Of a stretch of 64,000 nucleotides of DNA, positions 30,937 through 42,555 are shown in pieces. A program made the position numbers and the translations under genes. The stretch spans positions 434,001-498,000 of the forward strand of contig JARGSG010000012.1 of NCBI GenBank assembly GCA_030374805.1. The letters run 5' to 3'. The notes below the pieces were generated by a model, which had not been told where the DNA came from, ran no database searches, and worked only from the letters and a program-made list of their open reading frames with translations. Source of the DNA: Gracilaria gracilis (lineage: Eukaryota; Rhodophyta; Florideophyceae; Gracilariales; Gracilariaceae). Each line of letters begins with the position of its first letter. Position 1 is the first letter of the stretch.

Positions 30937-33900
30937 TCACGTAGTCGCCTCCTCTCCGCCACTCAATTGGTTCTTCACCAGATTCGCGTACTCGCCGTTC
31001 TCGATTCGCAACAACTCCTCATGGCGCCCCATCTCCACGATCTTGCCTCGCCCCACCACCGCGATCGCGTCAGCGTCCTTCACCGTCGATAGCCGGTGAG
31101 CCACCGCAATGGTCGTGCGCCCCTTTCCCACTCGATCCAGCGCTTCCTGAACCACTCGCTCCGAAACAGCGTCCAGTGCAGATGTAGCTTCGTCCAGTAC
31201 CAAAATCCGAGGCTGACGTACGATCGCACGTGCGATCGCTACGCGCTGCCGTTGTCCTCCCGACAACTTACTACCTCTCGCACCCACCACCGTGTCGTAC
31301 CCGTCCTCCAGTTCTGTAATGAACGAGTGCGCATTGGCAGCTTTTGCCGCCTCCACGATCATATCGTCACTCACGGGCGTTCCGTCAACGTGGTCCAGTC
31401 CGTATGCAATATTATCTCGCACTGATCGGTTAAATAGATCAGGTTCTTGCGCAACCAATCCCAGATGCTTTCGCACCCACTTCACGTCATACTCCACAAT
31501 GTTGTTCTCATCTATCATCAGGCTTCCGCTGCGTACATCGTAGAACCGTTCCACAAGGCTTACCACTGTAGACTTTCCAGATCCGCTCGCACCCACCAAC
31601 GCCAGCGTCTGCCCGCTCTTCACCTCTACTGACATGCCGCGAAGCACAGCCACGTCAGGTCTCGTCGGGTACTCAAAGTACGCCTTTTTCATCCCCATAT
31701 CGCCGTTGATCTTCTTCTTGGAGTCCAACTCCACAGTTGGATCAATCTTAGATTCACGATCCAGCAGTCTGAATATCCTCGTAGCTGCAATTTTCGACTT
31801 GCCCCAATCGGGCATGGTGCTCGAAAGGTTTCCAAGCATCAGCCCACCAAACAGTAAGCCCGTCACAGCCTTCATCAGCTCCGCGAAATCACAGTTTCCA
31901 TTCCGCACAAATATTGAGCCAATCCAAAAGCTCACCGCCCAAAGAACTTGAGCTAAGAACTCCGATGCACCAAATGCAATACCAGCTATAAGAGCCGTTC
32001 GTCTTCCGTTGGCAATCGTCTTGTCCACTTCCTCGTTGTACATGTTCATAAACACGTCTTGCACACCGATAGAGGCTACAGTTTCAAAGTTGTCCACTGC
32101 CTCCGACGCCACAGTCCCTGCCGCTGCATAACGAGTCTCGGAATCCGCATCGAAGCCGGTCATCATCTTCAGCTGAACCATTTGCGCTATGGCCCCCAGC
32201 GGGAACACAGTAGTAACGACCAGAGCCACTCTCCAGCACGCAATATATGCGATCAAGAAACCTGTTAGCACAGTGCTAAGGCCGAATGCAAATGTTCCAA
32301 GCACATCTCCTGTAATCCCCTTCACCTGCGTTGCTTCGGTAGCCAACCGCGTTGAGAGCGCTCCTAGCGAGTTCTCCTTCATATCAAAGAAGCCCATGTC
32401 CTGCTTCAAAAGAGCCCGGAACGAAGCTCTTCGCAGCTTAAAGGTCATGCGCTCACCACTGATACCAAGCATGGCGTGCTGCAAGAAGTTGCCGAGAAAA
32501 GAAATTCCACCTAGCGCCACGTAAAGCAGTGCGTACTTGGTAACCGTTCCTTTGTCATTTTCGCTCAATATCTCTTCGATAACTTCTGAAAAGACGATGG
32601 CCATAGCTGGAAAAGCAGCTCCGTTCAAAGCCGCTCCAATCATACCAAGTAAAATGAATAGCCATTCGTTTCTGTTTGTCTTGAACGCACGAGATATGAT
32701 TCCTTTATCCACGGCTGCTTCAGTGCTTTCCTCACCGCCTTTAACAGCACCATCCACTTGAACACTCTGGGAGAGGGAAGTACTAGCTACCTTGGCGAGA
32801 GTTGGACTTGGAATTTCACCCGTCGCGGCTCCATCTTGCTTCGCTTCTACGGCTTTCTGAGCTTCCACGCGTTGGTGCTCAATTAGAGTGCGATAAGCAC
32901 CGCCCTCAATAGCCACTAGGTCACTGTGAGTACCAGATTCCACAATAAATCCTTTATCGATAACGGAGATCACGTCCGCATCCTTCACGGTGCTCAACCT
33001 ATGCGCAATAGTGATAGTAGTGCGACCAGCAGACGCTCTTTCAAGGGCACTTTGTACAACACGCTCAGACTGAGCATCCAACGATGCAGTAGCTTCATCC
33101 AGGATCAAAATCTTCGGGTTTCGAATAAGTGCACGGGCAATGCACACCCGTTGCTTCTGACCTCCGCTCAGCAGGGCTCCTCGCTCTCCAAGCATAGTAT
33201 TATATTGCTCAGGAAGCTTCATGATGAAGTCATGAGCATTGGCCTTCTTGGCCGCTTCCACAATATCCTCGTCTGTCACTTCCATACGACGTAGCACGTT
33301 CTTCCCTGTTTTCTCATCAACAACAGCTTCCATAGCAGCACCCAAAGCTATGTTCTCCCGAATTGTACGGGCAAACAAAGTTGGCATCTGACCGACATAT
33401 CCAATCTGACTTCTAAGCCATTTGACGTTCAGTTGGCGCACATCAACCCCATCAAACGTAAGTGAACCGTCGAGGACATCATAGAAACGCTCAATAAGGC
33501 GGACAGATGTACTCTTGCCACATCCTGATGAACCTACTAGGGCGTGGGACGTACCAGACGGGACATCGAGGTTCAAATTAGTCAATACAAAGCGCCTCTC
33601 ATCCCCACTCTCTAAGTCGTCAGCAACGCGATGTTGGTAATCAAAGTTGACGTTTCTGAAGCTCACATCTCCCTTGAAGTCGTGAATAACTTCACCTTCA
33701 TCGTCGTTGAGCGGATTGATTTCGGAGTCTCGGTCTATAATTTCATACACCCTTGGAGCTGCACCCTGAGCCACGGCAAAGGCTTTAAACGATGGTGCCG
33801 CTGTTCTCATCAAAAGTGAAGAGCAAGGAGACATACAAGAAGATTTTGGGTTAGAACATGTTCAGTACGGAAACCACTACTTTGGTAAAAACGATAAACG

Positions 33901-35024
33901 CTCGTTCAATATATGTTGATGACAATAACATTACCTTGCCCGATAGAAAACGATGCGATGAAGACAGAGAAGAAAGTGATCAGAATATCACCGGCCGATA
34001 TGGACCCACTACGAACACGGTTCGCACCAAATGTGAACGCAATAGAATAGCCGCAAAAGATGACAAACATGGTGAAACCAATACCCAGACCAGTCACGAA
34101 GCCTCTCTTCACGTCAGCCTTGTAGGCCTTCTGCAGCTCCTTCTCATACCTCTGAGCCTCTGTTTCCTGGCCATTGTACGCGGTGACGACACGAATTAGA
34201 CCTATGACTTCGCTAGCAATGGCGCCAGCACCACCATACGCGCCTACTCCTTCCCCGGTACTTTCGGCTGCCATCTTGGCAAAAACAGCACCACCAGCCA
34301 TCATCAAGGGCAGAATGGATAGCATGACGAGCGTTAGCAACGGTCCGTATACAAAAGCAACAATGAACCCAACAATAAACATGGAAGTGAACTGCAGTGC
34401 ACTGGTGACTTTATCTCCAATACCTCCTTGGATCAAATTAATGTCACCAGCGACCCGGGCGGTTAGCTCTCCTCCGTTCTCTTGTCCATACCAAGTGAAA
34501 TCTTGACTGAGAAGCGATTCGAAATACATGCGACGTAGACGAGCACAAATTCTCTGAGCGGCGATGAGTTGGAATCGAACCTGTATCAAACTGGTGACAA
34601 AAGCCACAACACCGAGCACGAGGAACCATTTTGCAACATCGCCAACCTCACTGGTGATGTTGGAGAAAGCGGATGGCACGGCTCCATCCACAGTAACTAC
34701 CTGGAATTCATCGATAATGCCACCAAAAAGAATAGTGAACATTGGCTGTATGGCACCATGGATTATAGCGGATATGCACGAGATGAATATATACATTCTC
34801 TCTGTGCGGTTTGCATATCGGAAAAGATCCTTAAACTTGACGGGAGGTGGCTTCGAAGCCTCCAATTGCGTCTCGGAAGAACCCTTTTCCTTGTCGCTAT
34901 CCTTCTTTCTAAAGCGGGCAAAAAATGACTTCTTTCCTTGTTGAGCTCCGGAAGGTTTAGATTGCTCAGGAGGTATGGCAGCACCGTTGGTGTCGTTGTT
35001 GGCGTCGTCGTTCATGTCGGACAA
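30937..35024 (-). CDS. ABCB-type (P-glycoprotein/MDR) full ABC transporter, 1317 aa
   Basis: ATP-driven exporter with the layout TMD1-NBD1-TMD2-NBD2. Exon 1 is 35024-33935 and exon 2 is 33800-30937. The 134-base intron has donor GTAATG and acceptor ACAG, and joining restores SIGQAAPSFKAF in phase. NBD1 has Walker A GSSGCGKST (about residue 455), signature LSGGQKQR and Walker B ILILDEATASLD. NBD2 has GASGSGKST, LSGGQRQR and RILVLDEATSALD. Both sites look catalytically complete. The N-terminus is acidic and Lys-rich before the first membrane helix. The length matches eukaryotic B-subfamily full transporters. A TATATA stretch at 35215-35220 lies about 190 bases upstream on the coding strand and may be the TATA box. 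Substrate cannot be inferred; the family moves lipids, drugs and hydrophobic metabolites at the plasma or an organelle membrane. Confidence 0.95.
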
Positions 35025-35658
35025 AATCGGAAACAGGGTAGTGGCAACTTCGAAAATTGATCACTGCGGGAGCTATGAACGAGTTGAGAACGAGAAAGCT
35101 GGAAGCGCGGGAAAACCGATGTAGATCCCACGCTCTCGGTGGAAGACAAGCACCGTAACGAAGAGGGCGAGGACGGGATAGGAACGCTACAACAGAAACG
35201 AATGATATGTTTGGTATATAAGTGCCCACGTCTGCCGCTACGTATGCGTAACGCGTTGTGGACATGCGGTGTCGACGACGCCGTTCTGCTTCACTCTCGT
35301 TTTGAAGGCTGAAATGAATGAAAATGCACGAAGTTTTTGGGCACAGAAACAGATGCAGATTTTGACGTCTGATACGTTATCTGAAAGATGAATCGTCTCG
35401 CGTTTGTAGCTGCTATGTACCGAAGGTATCCATACCAACGGTATCTATCATGTCCAAGTTACCCAATGAAGTGGTCGAAAGGCGGGCGGAAGCCCCAGCC
35501 ACGAATTGTGGGCCAACATGAACGAAGCACGTACTGAAGCGAGTAGAAAGCTTCATTTTCGGAACCGTGATGTATCTGTTGCACTGGTGCAATTCAAAAA
35601 CGGCATCCGAGACTGCGTTTTTGGATGTGTGTTCGACCGGACAATGATGGCAGTTATG

Positions 35659-35730
35659 GCACGTTGGGTTTCTCAAATCACGCTGAAGATTTTGTTGTAC
35701 ATTCAGCGTGATTTGAGAAACCCAACGTGC
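35659..35730. repeat. perfect 29-bp inverted repeat with 14-base loop
   Basis: The left arm 35659-35687 is the exact reverse complement of 35702-35730. It could form a 72-nt hairpin. No flanking target duplication was noticed. Confidence 0.95.
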
Positions 35731-35983
35731 ACAGACGGAAAGCGCTTGGTTTCAAAGGTAGCGTTAACCCTTTAGCCTGTTGACCCTCCTAGCCCTCTCA
35801 GGCTCTGAGAGTCTCAGCTGATGAGCATGCGGGCAAACCCACATCGACGTATCTACGGAGACAGCGAGCTTGATACTGACTTTCAACTCAAGACAATGCG
35901 AATCGGATAACCTCCTCCCAAACCGCATCGGCGTCTTGAATAGCAAAGAAAGAATTCACAGACAGCAGGGAGAGAAACAACGC

Positions 35984-36033
35984 TACCAACCGTTGGTAAC
36001 CAACGGTACCGAAGGGTTATCGTACCTTCGGTA
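35984..36033. repeat. cluster of TACC...GGTA palindromes
   Basis: Contains TACCAACCGTTGGTA at 35984-35998, overlapping AACCAACGGTACC, then TACCGAAGGGTTA and TACCTTCGGTA at 36023-36033. This is the densest cluster of the dispersed palindrome family in the window. Confidence 0.85.
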
Positions 36034-36420
36034 CAACGGTACAGTGCTTTATAGAGGAGACCTTTTGATTCGGCCCATAGTTGGTCTTGACAAGCCGGAA
36101 TGGCCCTGAATTCCTTCTACCGTTGCGGTATACAACGTGTGTAACGAACACACGGTGTCACTGCTGGCATTTGAGGGGCAAGCGCGTGTACACACAATTC
36201 CGAGCGTGAAGCGCTGGCGCCAACTGAATGTTGCTCGTCGACGGTGCTCTTAAGGAGAAGGCTTGCCTTCGTAGATAGATAGAACGGGTACCAACGGTAC
36301 CGTGTTGAGCAATTTTGTTGCGTCTCTTGCTTCCGTCATCGTTCATCCATTAATTCATCCATTCTTTCCAACAGAGCGGCGCGTTCGCCTCTAGCAGGCG
36401 GACGCGACCGCGCTGCCAAT

Positions 36421-37356
36421 ATGTCAAAAAAGCAACACTGGAAGCTTCATTCTCGTCGCAGAAGAGAGATCCTTGAACAATTCCCCCAGATTCGATGTTT
36501 GTTTGGCGTCGATTGGACAACTCAGTTCTATGCTTATGTGTTGATTGCGTTGCAATTGTTGCTCGCTCGATTGTGCTGCGATTCCCTTTCGAGGGCGCTT
36601 TTACTGGGGGTGACAATCGGACCGTACGTTGATGCTGCTCTGCTGTGTTTCTTACACGAAGCCACACATATGCTTGTGTTTCGTCGCACAATGTTGAATC
36701 GTTTGATTGCGATTGGCGCAAATTTGCCTTTGTTGATTCCGATTAGCGAGGTGCACCGACAGCATCATGCGAGACATCATGGCGCCCTTGGCGAGGTTTG
36801 TGAAGATGTTGATGTGCCATGTGAATGGGAAGTGTCGGTGGTTGGAAATAATCGCGTGGCGAAAGCGTTGTGGCTTATGTGTAACATGATTGTGCTTCCG
36901 GCGCGTTCCATGTATCGTTTGCCCATCAACACCGATGCTTACTTAGTCTTGAACTGGCTTAGTTGTTTGTTCATGGCAATTTTCTCTATTTGGTACTCCA
37001 AAACAAGTTTTCTCTTTCTGGCATTATCGGTATTGAACTCCCAAGGGTTACATCCTGCGAATGCACGTCAGGTGCAGCGTCATGTGTACGACGGAAGTGA
37101 GCGTATGAGAACGTGCGAAGAAATGCCAACTACTTATTCATATTACGGCTGGCTCAATTACTTGATGTTGAATGTGGGATACCACGTCGAGCATCACGAT
37201 TTTCCGCGCATCCCTTGGAGCCGATTACCGGAGCTTCGTCGCGTAGTGGGAGAGAAGTGGTACCCGGCGGAGAACGCGTACACGTCAAGAGGAATGGCAA
37301 ACATGATCAACTTTGTGATGAACCCTAACATCTCACTAGCTGATTTCGCACACTAA
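36421..37356 (+). CDS. DES1: sphingolipid delta-4 desaturase (dihydroceramide desaturase), 311 aa
   Basis: Introduces the delta-4 trans double bond of the sphingoid base in dihydroceramide at the ER. All three histidine boxes of the family are present: HEATH, HRQHHARHH and HVEHHDFP, the last embedded in the family hallmark GYHVEHHDFPRIPW. Membrane helices flank the boxes. The N-terminus has the HSRRRREILEQFPQIRCLFG motif typical of DES proteins. The length fits the family. ATG 36421 is the first in frame. Single exon, divergent from the ABC transporter and convergent with Bax inhibitor-1. A TACCAACGGTA palindrome lies 122 bases upstream of the ATG. Confidence 0.92.
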   Translation: MSKKQHWKLHSRRRREILEQFPQIRCLFGVDWTTQFYAYVLIALQLLLARLCCDSLSRALLLGVTIGPYVDAALLCFLHEATHMLVFRRTMLNRLIAIGANLPLLIPISEVHRQHHARHHGALGEVCEDVDVPCEWEVSVVGNNRVAKALWLMCNMIVLPARSMYRLPINTDAYLVLNWLSCLFMAIFSIWYSKTSFLFLALSVLNSQGLHPANARQVQRHVYDGSERMRTCEEMPTTYSYYGWLNYLMLNVGYHVEHHDFPRIPWSRLPELRRVVGEKWYPAENAYTSRGMANMINFVMNPNISLADFAH

Positions 37357-37623
37357 AATGTTAGCACCTTGCTGGCCCATTTGGATACAGCCAATAGCAT
37401 TTGTCCGTTCTGTCCGTACCTTCGTAGAATGCAACACACCAAAACTACACATAGAGAACGTAACCTACCGAAGGTATCTCGTTTATTGATCTTCCAAGAG
37501 CTTTTTCCTTCTATCTCCAGGAGGTGGTTGGGGCTGTTGGCTGATTGCTTCACCCCAGTTCCATCGCTCCGATAATGAGGTTTTCAGTTTACTTTACAAC
37601 AACGAAACTCAGCGGGAAGACAA
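37357..37623. other. convergent 3' spacer
   Basis: 267 bases with one TACCGAAGGTA palindrome (37466-37476) and a half copy TACCTTCGTA near 37416, between two convergent genes and therefore not in a promoter position. Confidence 0.5.
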
Positions 37624-38397
37624 CTAGTTACGACGCGACTTGCGCCTCCGGTCGTCACGGTTCTGACGGCGCTGGCGGTTGTTAGCCATGATAACCATCA
37701 CGTGCCTCACGATAGCAACAAAGTCAATGAACAGCTCCACGGCGTGTTTGAGGTGATCTCTGTCACCGGCATGCGCCTTCTCGATGATCATCTGAGTGTC
37801 ATACAGAACAAAGCCACAGAACATAATGAGCCCAATGTACACCAACGGCATAATGGGAATCATAGACGGCATAAGCATACCCAAAAAGGACATCAAACAC
37901 ATTCCGAACAAGGCGGTGAACAAGAACGAAGACAGGAACAGATAAGACTTTCTCTTGGCAAATATGGCCGACAGCGAACAACCCGCAAACACCAACGTGG
38001 CACCCATGAACGCCATGGGTGGGATGCCCGGGTCGATATCAGTCACAGCACACAAAAGAGGTCCAATAGCGGCGCCATCAACAAAAGCAAACAAATGGAA
38101 CGCAAAGCTTCGTCTCGGCGAGTGTTGTGGCAAAGAGTTAAAATACAACAGAGTGGGAATCAGCGCAAAAGAACATAGCGTCGAAACCCAATACGTTCCA
38201 CGGCGAACCAGCAACTGCGCAGTCAACGCGGCGAGAGACGCGACGAGTAAAGCGCTTGTCAAACTCGAATACACGCGACGAAGATGCTTCAGAATGACGG
38301 GATCGACGTGCGACATTAGTGAACTGTACGCGCTCTGACGACGCGGTCGAGAATCGTACTCAGAGTAGCCATGTGTGGCATATGCCGCGGACGCCAT
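37624..38397 (-). CDS. BI-1: Bax inhibitor-1 (TMBIM6-like), 257 aa
   Basis: ER membrane protein that suppresses cell death and affects ER calcium. Seven hydrophobic segments between residues about 45 and 235. Family features include LKHLRRVYSSLTSALLVAS near the start, AFVDGAAIGPLL, and the segment GFVLYDTQMIIEKA with conserved Asp and Gln/Glu, followed by a basic C-terminal tail (RQRRQNRDDRRRKSRRN), as in BI-1 proteins where the basic tail is needed for function. Single exon from ATG 38397. The length is close to plant and animal homologues. Confidence 0.92.
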   Translation of the reverse strand: MASAAYATHGYSEYDSRPRRQSAYSSLMSHVDPVILKHLRRVYSSLTSALLVASLAALTAQLLVRRGTYWVSTLCSFALIPTLLYFNSLPQHSPRRSFAFHLFAFVDGAAIGPLLCAVTDIDPGIPPMAFMGATLVFAGCSLSAIFAKRKSYLFLSSFLFTALFGMCLMSFLGMLMPSMIPIMPLVYIGLIMFCGFVLYDTQMIIEKAHAGDRDHLKHAVELFIDFVAIVRHVMVIMANNRQRRQNRDDRRRKSRRN

Positions 38398-38837
38398 TTC
38401 GTAAAACGGAGAGTGTGAATAAGGAGCGACGGAGAAAGAGTGTGAGTGGGCGCGGTGTGAGGGAAGGGGGAGGTTGACGAGAACGGCACTAGGACGAGCG
38501 GTAACTTGGGTTGCCTGGGGTGCATTTTATAATTTATAACAGTGTTCGGTTGGCGCACATTTCGGCGTAGGCGTCGCACCGCGCGCTGTGGTTGGTCCAA
38601 AGCAGATTGAAAACTCTGAACGCCATGATGGAATGCGCAACTGCCGCACTGTCCACGTCAGCAGCGTGTCCTGTTGGCATCAGACTCTGATGATCAGAGG
38701 CGTTGTTTTTGAGCTCCGCTACAGAGGTATCTGCTTTGCCTGCTCCACGTCACGAGACGCGTGTAGCGTTCTATCTACCCTTGTAAGATAATACCTTCAT
38801 CACTGGAGCGACAGATACATACCACGGAGGGCTCGTG
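38398..38837. promoter_or_regulatory. divergent promoter region of BI-1 and the DUF1295 gene
   Basis: 440 bases. AT-rich patch ttttataatttataa at about 38525-38540, a possible TATA region for BI-1. Near 38721-38790 there are ggtatct and agataatacct pieces of the palindrome family in inverted order. Confidence 0.4.
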
Positions 38838-39800
38838 ATGCGGCCGTTGTCGTTCGTCTCCGCCGCGTCGCTACCACGGCTGGTTCGCGTCGCGCTTCGC
38901 AGCGATCCTCGCGTTCAAACTGTATCCATGACCTTATGGAAGACCGCCGCCATAACGGCGGCCTATCAGTTTGCGTTTGGTAGCATTGCGTACGTGCAGC
39001 AGATCGACACGCTGACTGATTTTGCAGGTACCACCAATGCAATCGTGCTTGCATTGTATACGTACAGAGCCTCTTTACATACGCTTCGTCAGAAGGTTGT
39101 CACTGGCTTTGTCGTTGCGTGGGGCACTCGATTGGGCGCGTTTCTGTTGCGAAGGATTTTTAAGTGGGGAGAGGATCGACGCCTTGATAGCATTCGCACC
39201 AACCTTAAATCTGCGTTCTTGTTCTGGAGTATACAGGGCATTTGGATATGGATTATAACCCTTCCAGCCGTGCTTGTCAACGCATCGTCCAAGAATCCGC
39301 CGTTGGGGACGGTGGATTATGTGGGGTGGATGTTGTATGCAGTTGGTTTATTGACCGAGTCAGTCGCTGATTTGCAAAAACTTAACGCAACGTCATCGAC
39401 GAAATGGATGAACACTGGCCTATGGAAATACTCAAGGCACCCAAATTACTTCGGTGAAATTCTTGTATGGCTCGGAACCTTCATATCGTCCACGCCGGCC
39501 CTGTCAGGTTTGCAACACTTATCAGTCATAAGCCCCATATTCACCGCAACTCTGTTGCTTTTTCTCAGCGGCGTTCCTCTTCTCGAAAGAAGCGCCGACA
39601 AAAAGCATGCTAACGACCTGGAATACGTTGCTTATAAGAAACAAACCAGCGTATTGGTACCGCTTCCTTGTTCTCTATATACACGTCTTCCTCCATGGTT
39701 TAGAAAGACCATGTTATTTGACTTCGACATGTACGATAATCTACAAAAGTATCAAACAGCGCAACAGCAATACAACAGCTCTTCTCCAACGGACAAGTAA
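38838..39800 (+). CDS. DUF1295 / steroid 5-alpha-reductase-like membrane protein, 320 aa
   Basis: Multi-pass membrane protein of the DUF1295 group, related to steroid 5-alpha-reductases and isoprenylcysteine methyltransferases. The diagnostic stretch is WKYSRHPNYFGEILVWLG (about residues 195-212), preceded by hydrophobic helices and GWMLYAVGLLTESVADLQK. These His/Asn residues sit at the NADPH or cofactor site in relatives. ATG 38838 follows an in-frame GTG; the ATG is preferred. The C-terminal tail is Gln/Ser-rich. Ends 70 bases from the convergent phosphoglucomutase. Substrate unknown; a lipid or sterol enoyl reductase role is inference. Confidence 0.85.
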   Translation: MRPLSFVSAASLPRLVRVALRSDPRVQTVSMTLWKTAAITAAYQFAFGSIAYVQQIDTLTDFAGTTNAIVLALYTYRASLHTLRQKVVTGFVVAWGTRLGAFLLRRIFKWGEDRRLDSIRTNLKSAFLFWSIQGIWIWIITLPAVLVNASSKNPPLGTVDYVGWMLYAVGLLTESVADLQKLNATSSTKWMNTGLWKYSRHPNYFGEILVWLGTFISSTPALSGLQHLSVISPIFTATLLLFLSGVPLLERSADKKHANDLEYVAYKKQTSVLVPLPCSLYTRLPPWFRKTMLFDFDMYDNLQKYQTAQQQYNSSSPTDK

Positions 39801-39870
39801 AACGCTTAAAAGCATTTGGTTACATGCTTTAGTGGCCCCCCATCTACATAACAGCGGCGACAACATCAAC

Positions 39871-41625
39871 TCAGGTAATCACAGTCGGTTTCTCGCGCCC
39901 AGTGAACTCTTGCAATTTGGATACCTTCAAAGCAAGATCGATGAAAGGTTTCAATGCAACCTGTGCGTCTTCCTTTTGTGCCGTTTCATCACTCTCATAT
40001 CGTTCCACGTACATCCGAATGGTAGCGCCAGAAGAACCGGTTCCGGAAAGCCTGAAAATCACACGACTGCCATCGGTAAACACAAATCGACGTCCCTGAC
40101 CCTTTGCCTCCGATCCGTCAACAGGATCAACGTATGAAAAGTTATCCGCGACTGCAACCTTTGTGTCGAAATCAGCATCGATTATCATTCCTTCATCGCC
40201 AGAGCGTTCAGAGTTCATCGTTGCCTGCAGCTCATCTAGGTGAGCCATCACAGCATTCGCAGCTTCACTGTCAACTTCTTCATAGTCGTACCTGGAAAAA
40301 TAATTTCGTCCGTAAGTCTTCCAATGAGAAGTGACAATATCCTCGATGCTAACAATCTTGTCTTTTCCTTCACTCTCATGAGCGATTATAGACAGCCAAG
40401 CCAGAATCGCAAAGATACCGTCCTTCTCCCTCACATGATCCGAACCTGTTCCAAAAGACTCTTCGCCACAAATCTGAGCCCGACCGGCGTCCATAAGGTT
40501 TCCAAAGTACTTCCACCCAGTAGGAACCTCATGCATCTCAATTCCCAACCCCTTCGCAACGCGATCCAGTGCTCCAGCGGTAGGCATACTACGCGCCACT
40601 CCCTTCAGTCCACTAGAAAAGTAAGGAATGGCATCAACAGCCTTGGCAGCAATGACGGCCACCGAATCAGACGGGGTGACAAAGAAGCCTCTGCCAAGAA
40701 TCATGTTTCGATCACCATCTCCATCAGAAGCGGCGCCCATGACGGGCGCGTCGGCATTCTGCTCGGGGTCGCACTTGGCCACCAGTTGCGCAGCATACGT
40801 GAGATTGGGGTCCGGATGGGCGCCTCCAAAGTCTTCCAGGGGATCTGCTCGCATGACGCAGTTTGGCTTTCCGCCGAGCATTTCGACGAAGATTCGGCGT
40901 CCGTATGGTCCGGTAACACCGCTCATGGCGTCGAACAAGAAGGAAAAGTCCGGGCGAGCAAACAGGGCAGAAAGCTTTTCAAAGTCGAACATGGAGCGAA
41001 GAAGATTGACATAATCGTCGGCAGAGTCGATGACCTCGACTGTGAACGTAGAGTTGTCGGACAGATTTGTGAAAGTTGTGGAGCCTTTCACAGAGAGATC
41101 AACAGATGAGAAGGGGTCTGCTTCAACGGGGGAATCCGGAAGCGTTGCATAGCTATACTCCGAGATGGACTTGGTGTTGGCGAAAATCTTGGATGTGACG
41201 CTCTCCGGAGCGGGGCCTCCATTCGAAACGTTATACTTGATGCCAAAGTCATTGGTGGGACCACCCGGGTTGTGACTAGCGGTGAGGATAATGCCACCGT
41301 ACAAATTCTGCGCGCGGATAACAGCACTCATCGCCGGGGTGCACAGAATGCCATTCTGGCCCACCTTGACGTGTTTAACGCCGTTAGCCGCGGCGATTCT
41401 GCAAATGATGCGAATAGCATCGGTGTTCCAATAACGTCCATCGCCACCCAGTGCAATGGTAGATGCACTCAATCCATCGAGAGACGAAAACAGCGATTGA
41501 ACCCAGTTGTGAAGGTAGTTGGGCTGCTGGAAGAGAGCGACCTTTTTTCGCAGACCCGATGTACCAGTCTTCTGGCCATCAATAGGAGAAGTGGGAACGG
41601 CAGTGACGCTGAAGGACGCAGTCAT
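39871..41625 (-). CDS. PGM: phosphoglucomutase, 584 aa
   Basis: Interconverts glucose-1-phosphate and glucose-6-phosphate, feeding floridean starch, floridoside and cell-wall precursor synthesis in red algae. The catalytic serine loop is TASHNPGG (Ser117), the metal loop DGDGDRNM, the sugar-binding loop [16 protein letters not shown], and the phosphate-binding end [11 protein letters not shown]; all are intact. [10 protein letters not shown] near residues 19-28 is the conserved N-terminal substrate segment. The length fits eukaryotic cytosolic PGM; there is no clear plastid leader. Single exon. Confidence 0.96.
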   Translation of the reverse strand: MTASFSVTAVPTSPIDGQKTGTSGLRKKVALFQQPNYLHNWVQSLFSSLDGLSASTIALGGDGRYWNTDAIRIICRIAAANGVKHVKVGQNGILCTPAMSAVIRAQNLYGGIILTASHNPGGPTNDFGIKYNVSNGGPAPESVTSKIFANTKSISEYSYATLPDSPVEADPFSSVDLSVKGSTTFTNLSDNSTFTVEVIDSADDYVNLLRSMFDFEKLSALFARPDFSFLFDAMSGVTGPYGRRIFVEMLGGKPNCVMRADPLEDFGGAHPDPNLTYAAQLVAKCDPEQNADAPVMGAASDGDGDRNMILGRGFFVTPSDSVAVIAAKAVDAIPYFSSGLKGVARSMPTAGALDRVAKGLGIEMHEVPTGWKYFGNLMDAGRAQICGEESFGTGSDHVREKDGIFAILAWLSIIAHESEGKDKIVSIEDIVTSHWKTYGRNYFSRYDYEEVDSEAANAVMAHLDELQATMNSERSGDEGMIIDADFDTKVAVADNFSYVDPVDGSEAKGQGRRFVFTDGSRVIFRLSGTGSSGATIRMYVERYESDETAQKEDAQVALKPFIDLALKVSKLQEFTGREKPTVIT

Positions 41626-42555
41626 GGTGTAGACGATGGTGCGATGAATGGGCGTTCCAGTGGTTGAGGCGGATGAGGTGCAGTGCAGCGAGGGCAGCGG
41701 CGTCCTTTTGAAAGGAAATGGCTATTGATGTGCTCACAGCGCGACTGCAGCACTTTGCGCGTGGCGGTCGAAACACTTTGTAAAGCAGAATGGGCCACCT
41801 GTCGCCGCGCCACTGGCTGCCACCCCGAAACGCGCATCTTGAACGCGTGCCACTCCATGTGCTGATTGGCGACAACGTTGCACAATATCTTCGCGCCGCG
41901 CGAAATTCAGAACCGACGGCGGTGCTGCGCGATCGAGAAACGAGCACCACGCCGCGGGCGACGGAGCGGCAGCATCGCGCTGTCAGGCGATGGCCTACTT
42001 ACGAGTCCGCCCTCGCCCGGCTGTCACCCACGCCGCCGGCATCTTTGACAAGAAGCCACACAGTAGCCACGCAGCAAGGGAAGGTTAGCCACGCAGTAGC
42101 CACGGAGTAGCCACGCAGCAGCCACTCTGTCACCGCCGCCCTCTGACAGCGGCGCGAATCGTCGCCGCATCAGAAGCGGTCGTCGTCACCACAAAGAAGA
42201 TCAATCGCAAATGTCCCGCTCAAGCGGCCGGCGCAGCACGCGGTCCACGCCGCCCAATGGGCGTTAGAAGCGCGTGTCCAACCTCCGCTCCACCGCCACA
42301 TGTCGCCGCCCGTCATCCAATCAACCCGAACAAAGCGCCTCCCGTGCGACGTGGCCGCTCGCGTCATATCGCGCTCTTACGAATATTCGACGCGTGCTCT
42401 CAAACGTGTGTGACGTGCTCCATCAAATGCCCTTCAAACATAACGCCGCTACCTCCAACCACTTCACACCCTCGTCTTCATCATCGCCTTCTTCATCGAC
42501 GCATTGCATCCCTCTCCAACACCATTAACTGCTCCTAACTGCTTAGCCGCCCATA
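41626..42555. other. divergent spacer with short tandem repeats
   Basis: 930 GC-rich bases between phosphoglucomutase and the carrier-like gene. About 42062-42128 carries four to six copies of a tagccacgcag-type unit. Short frames on both strands have no recognisable content. Confidence 0.5.

Larger units (their letters stand above)
35025..36420. other. divergent promoter region rich in palindromes
   Basis: 1.4 kb between the ABC transporter and the desaturase. It holds five to seven TACCNNNGGTA-type palindromes (35418-35428, 35433-35443, 35984-36033, 36289-36299) and the perfect hairpin at 35659-35730. A TATA-like stretch serves the ABC gene. No gene is supported. Confidence 0.6.
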
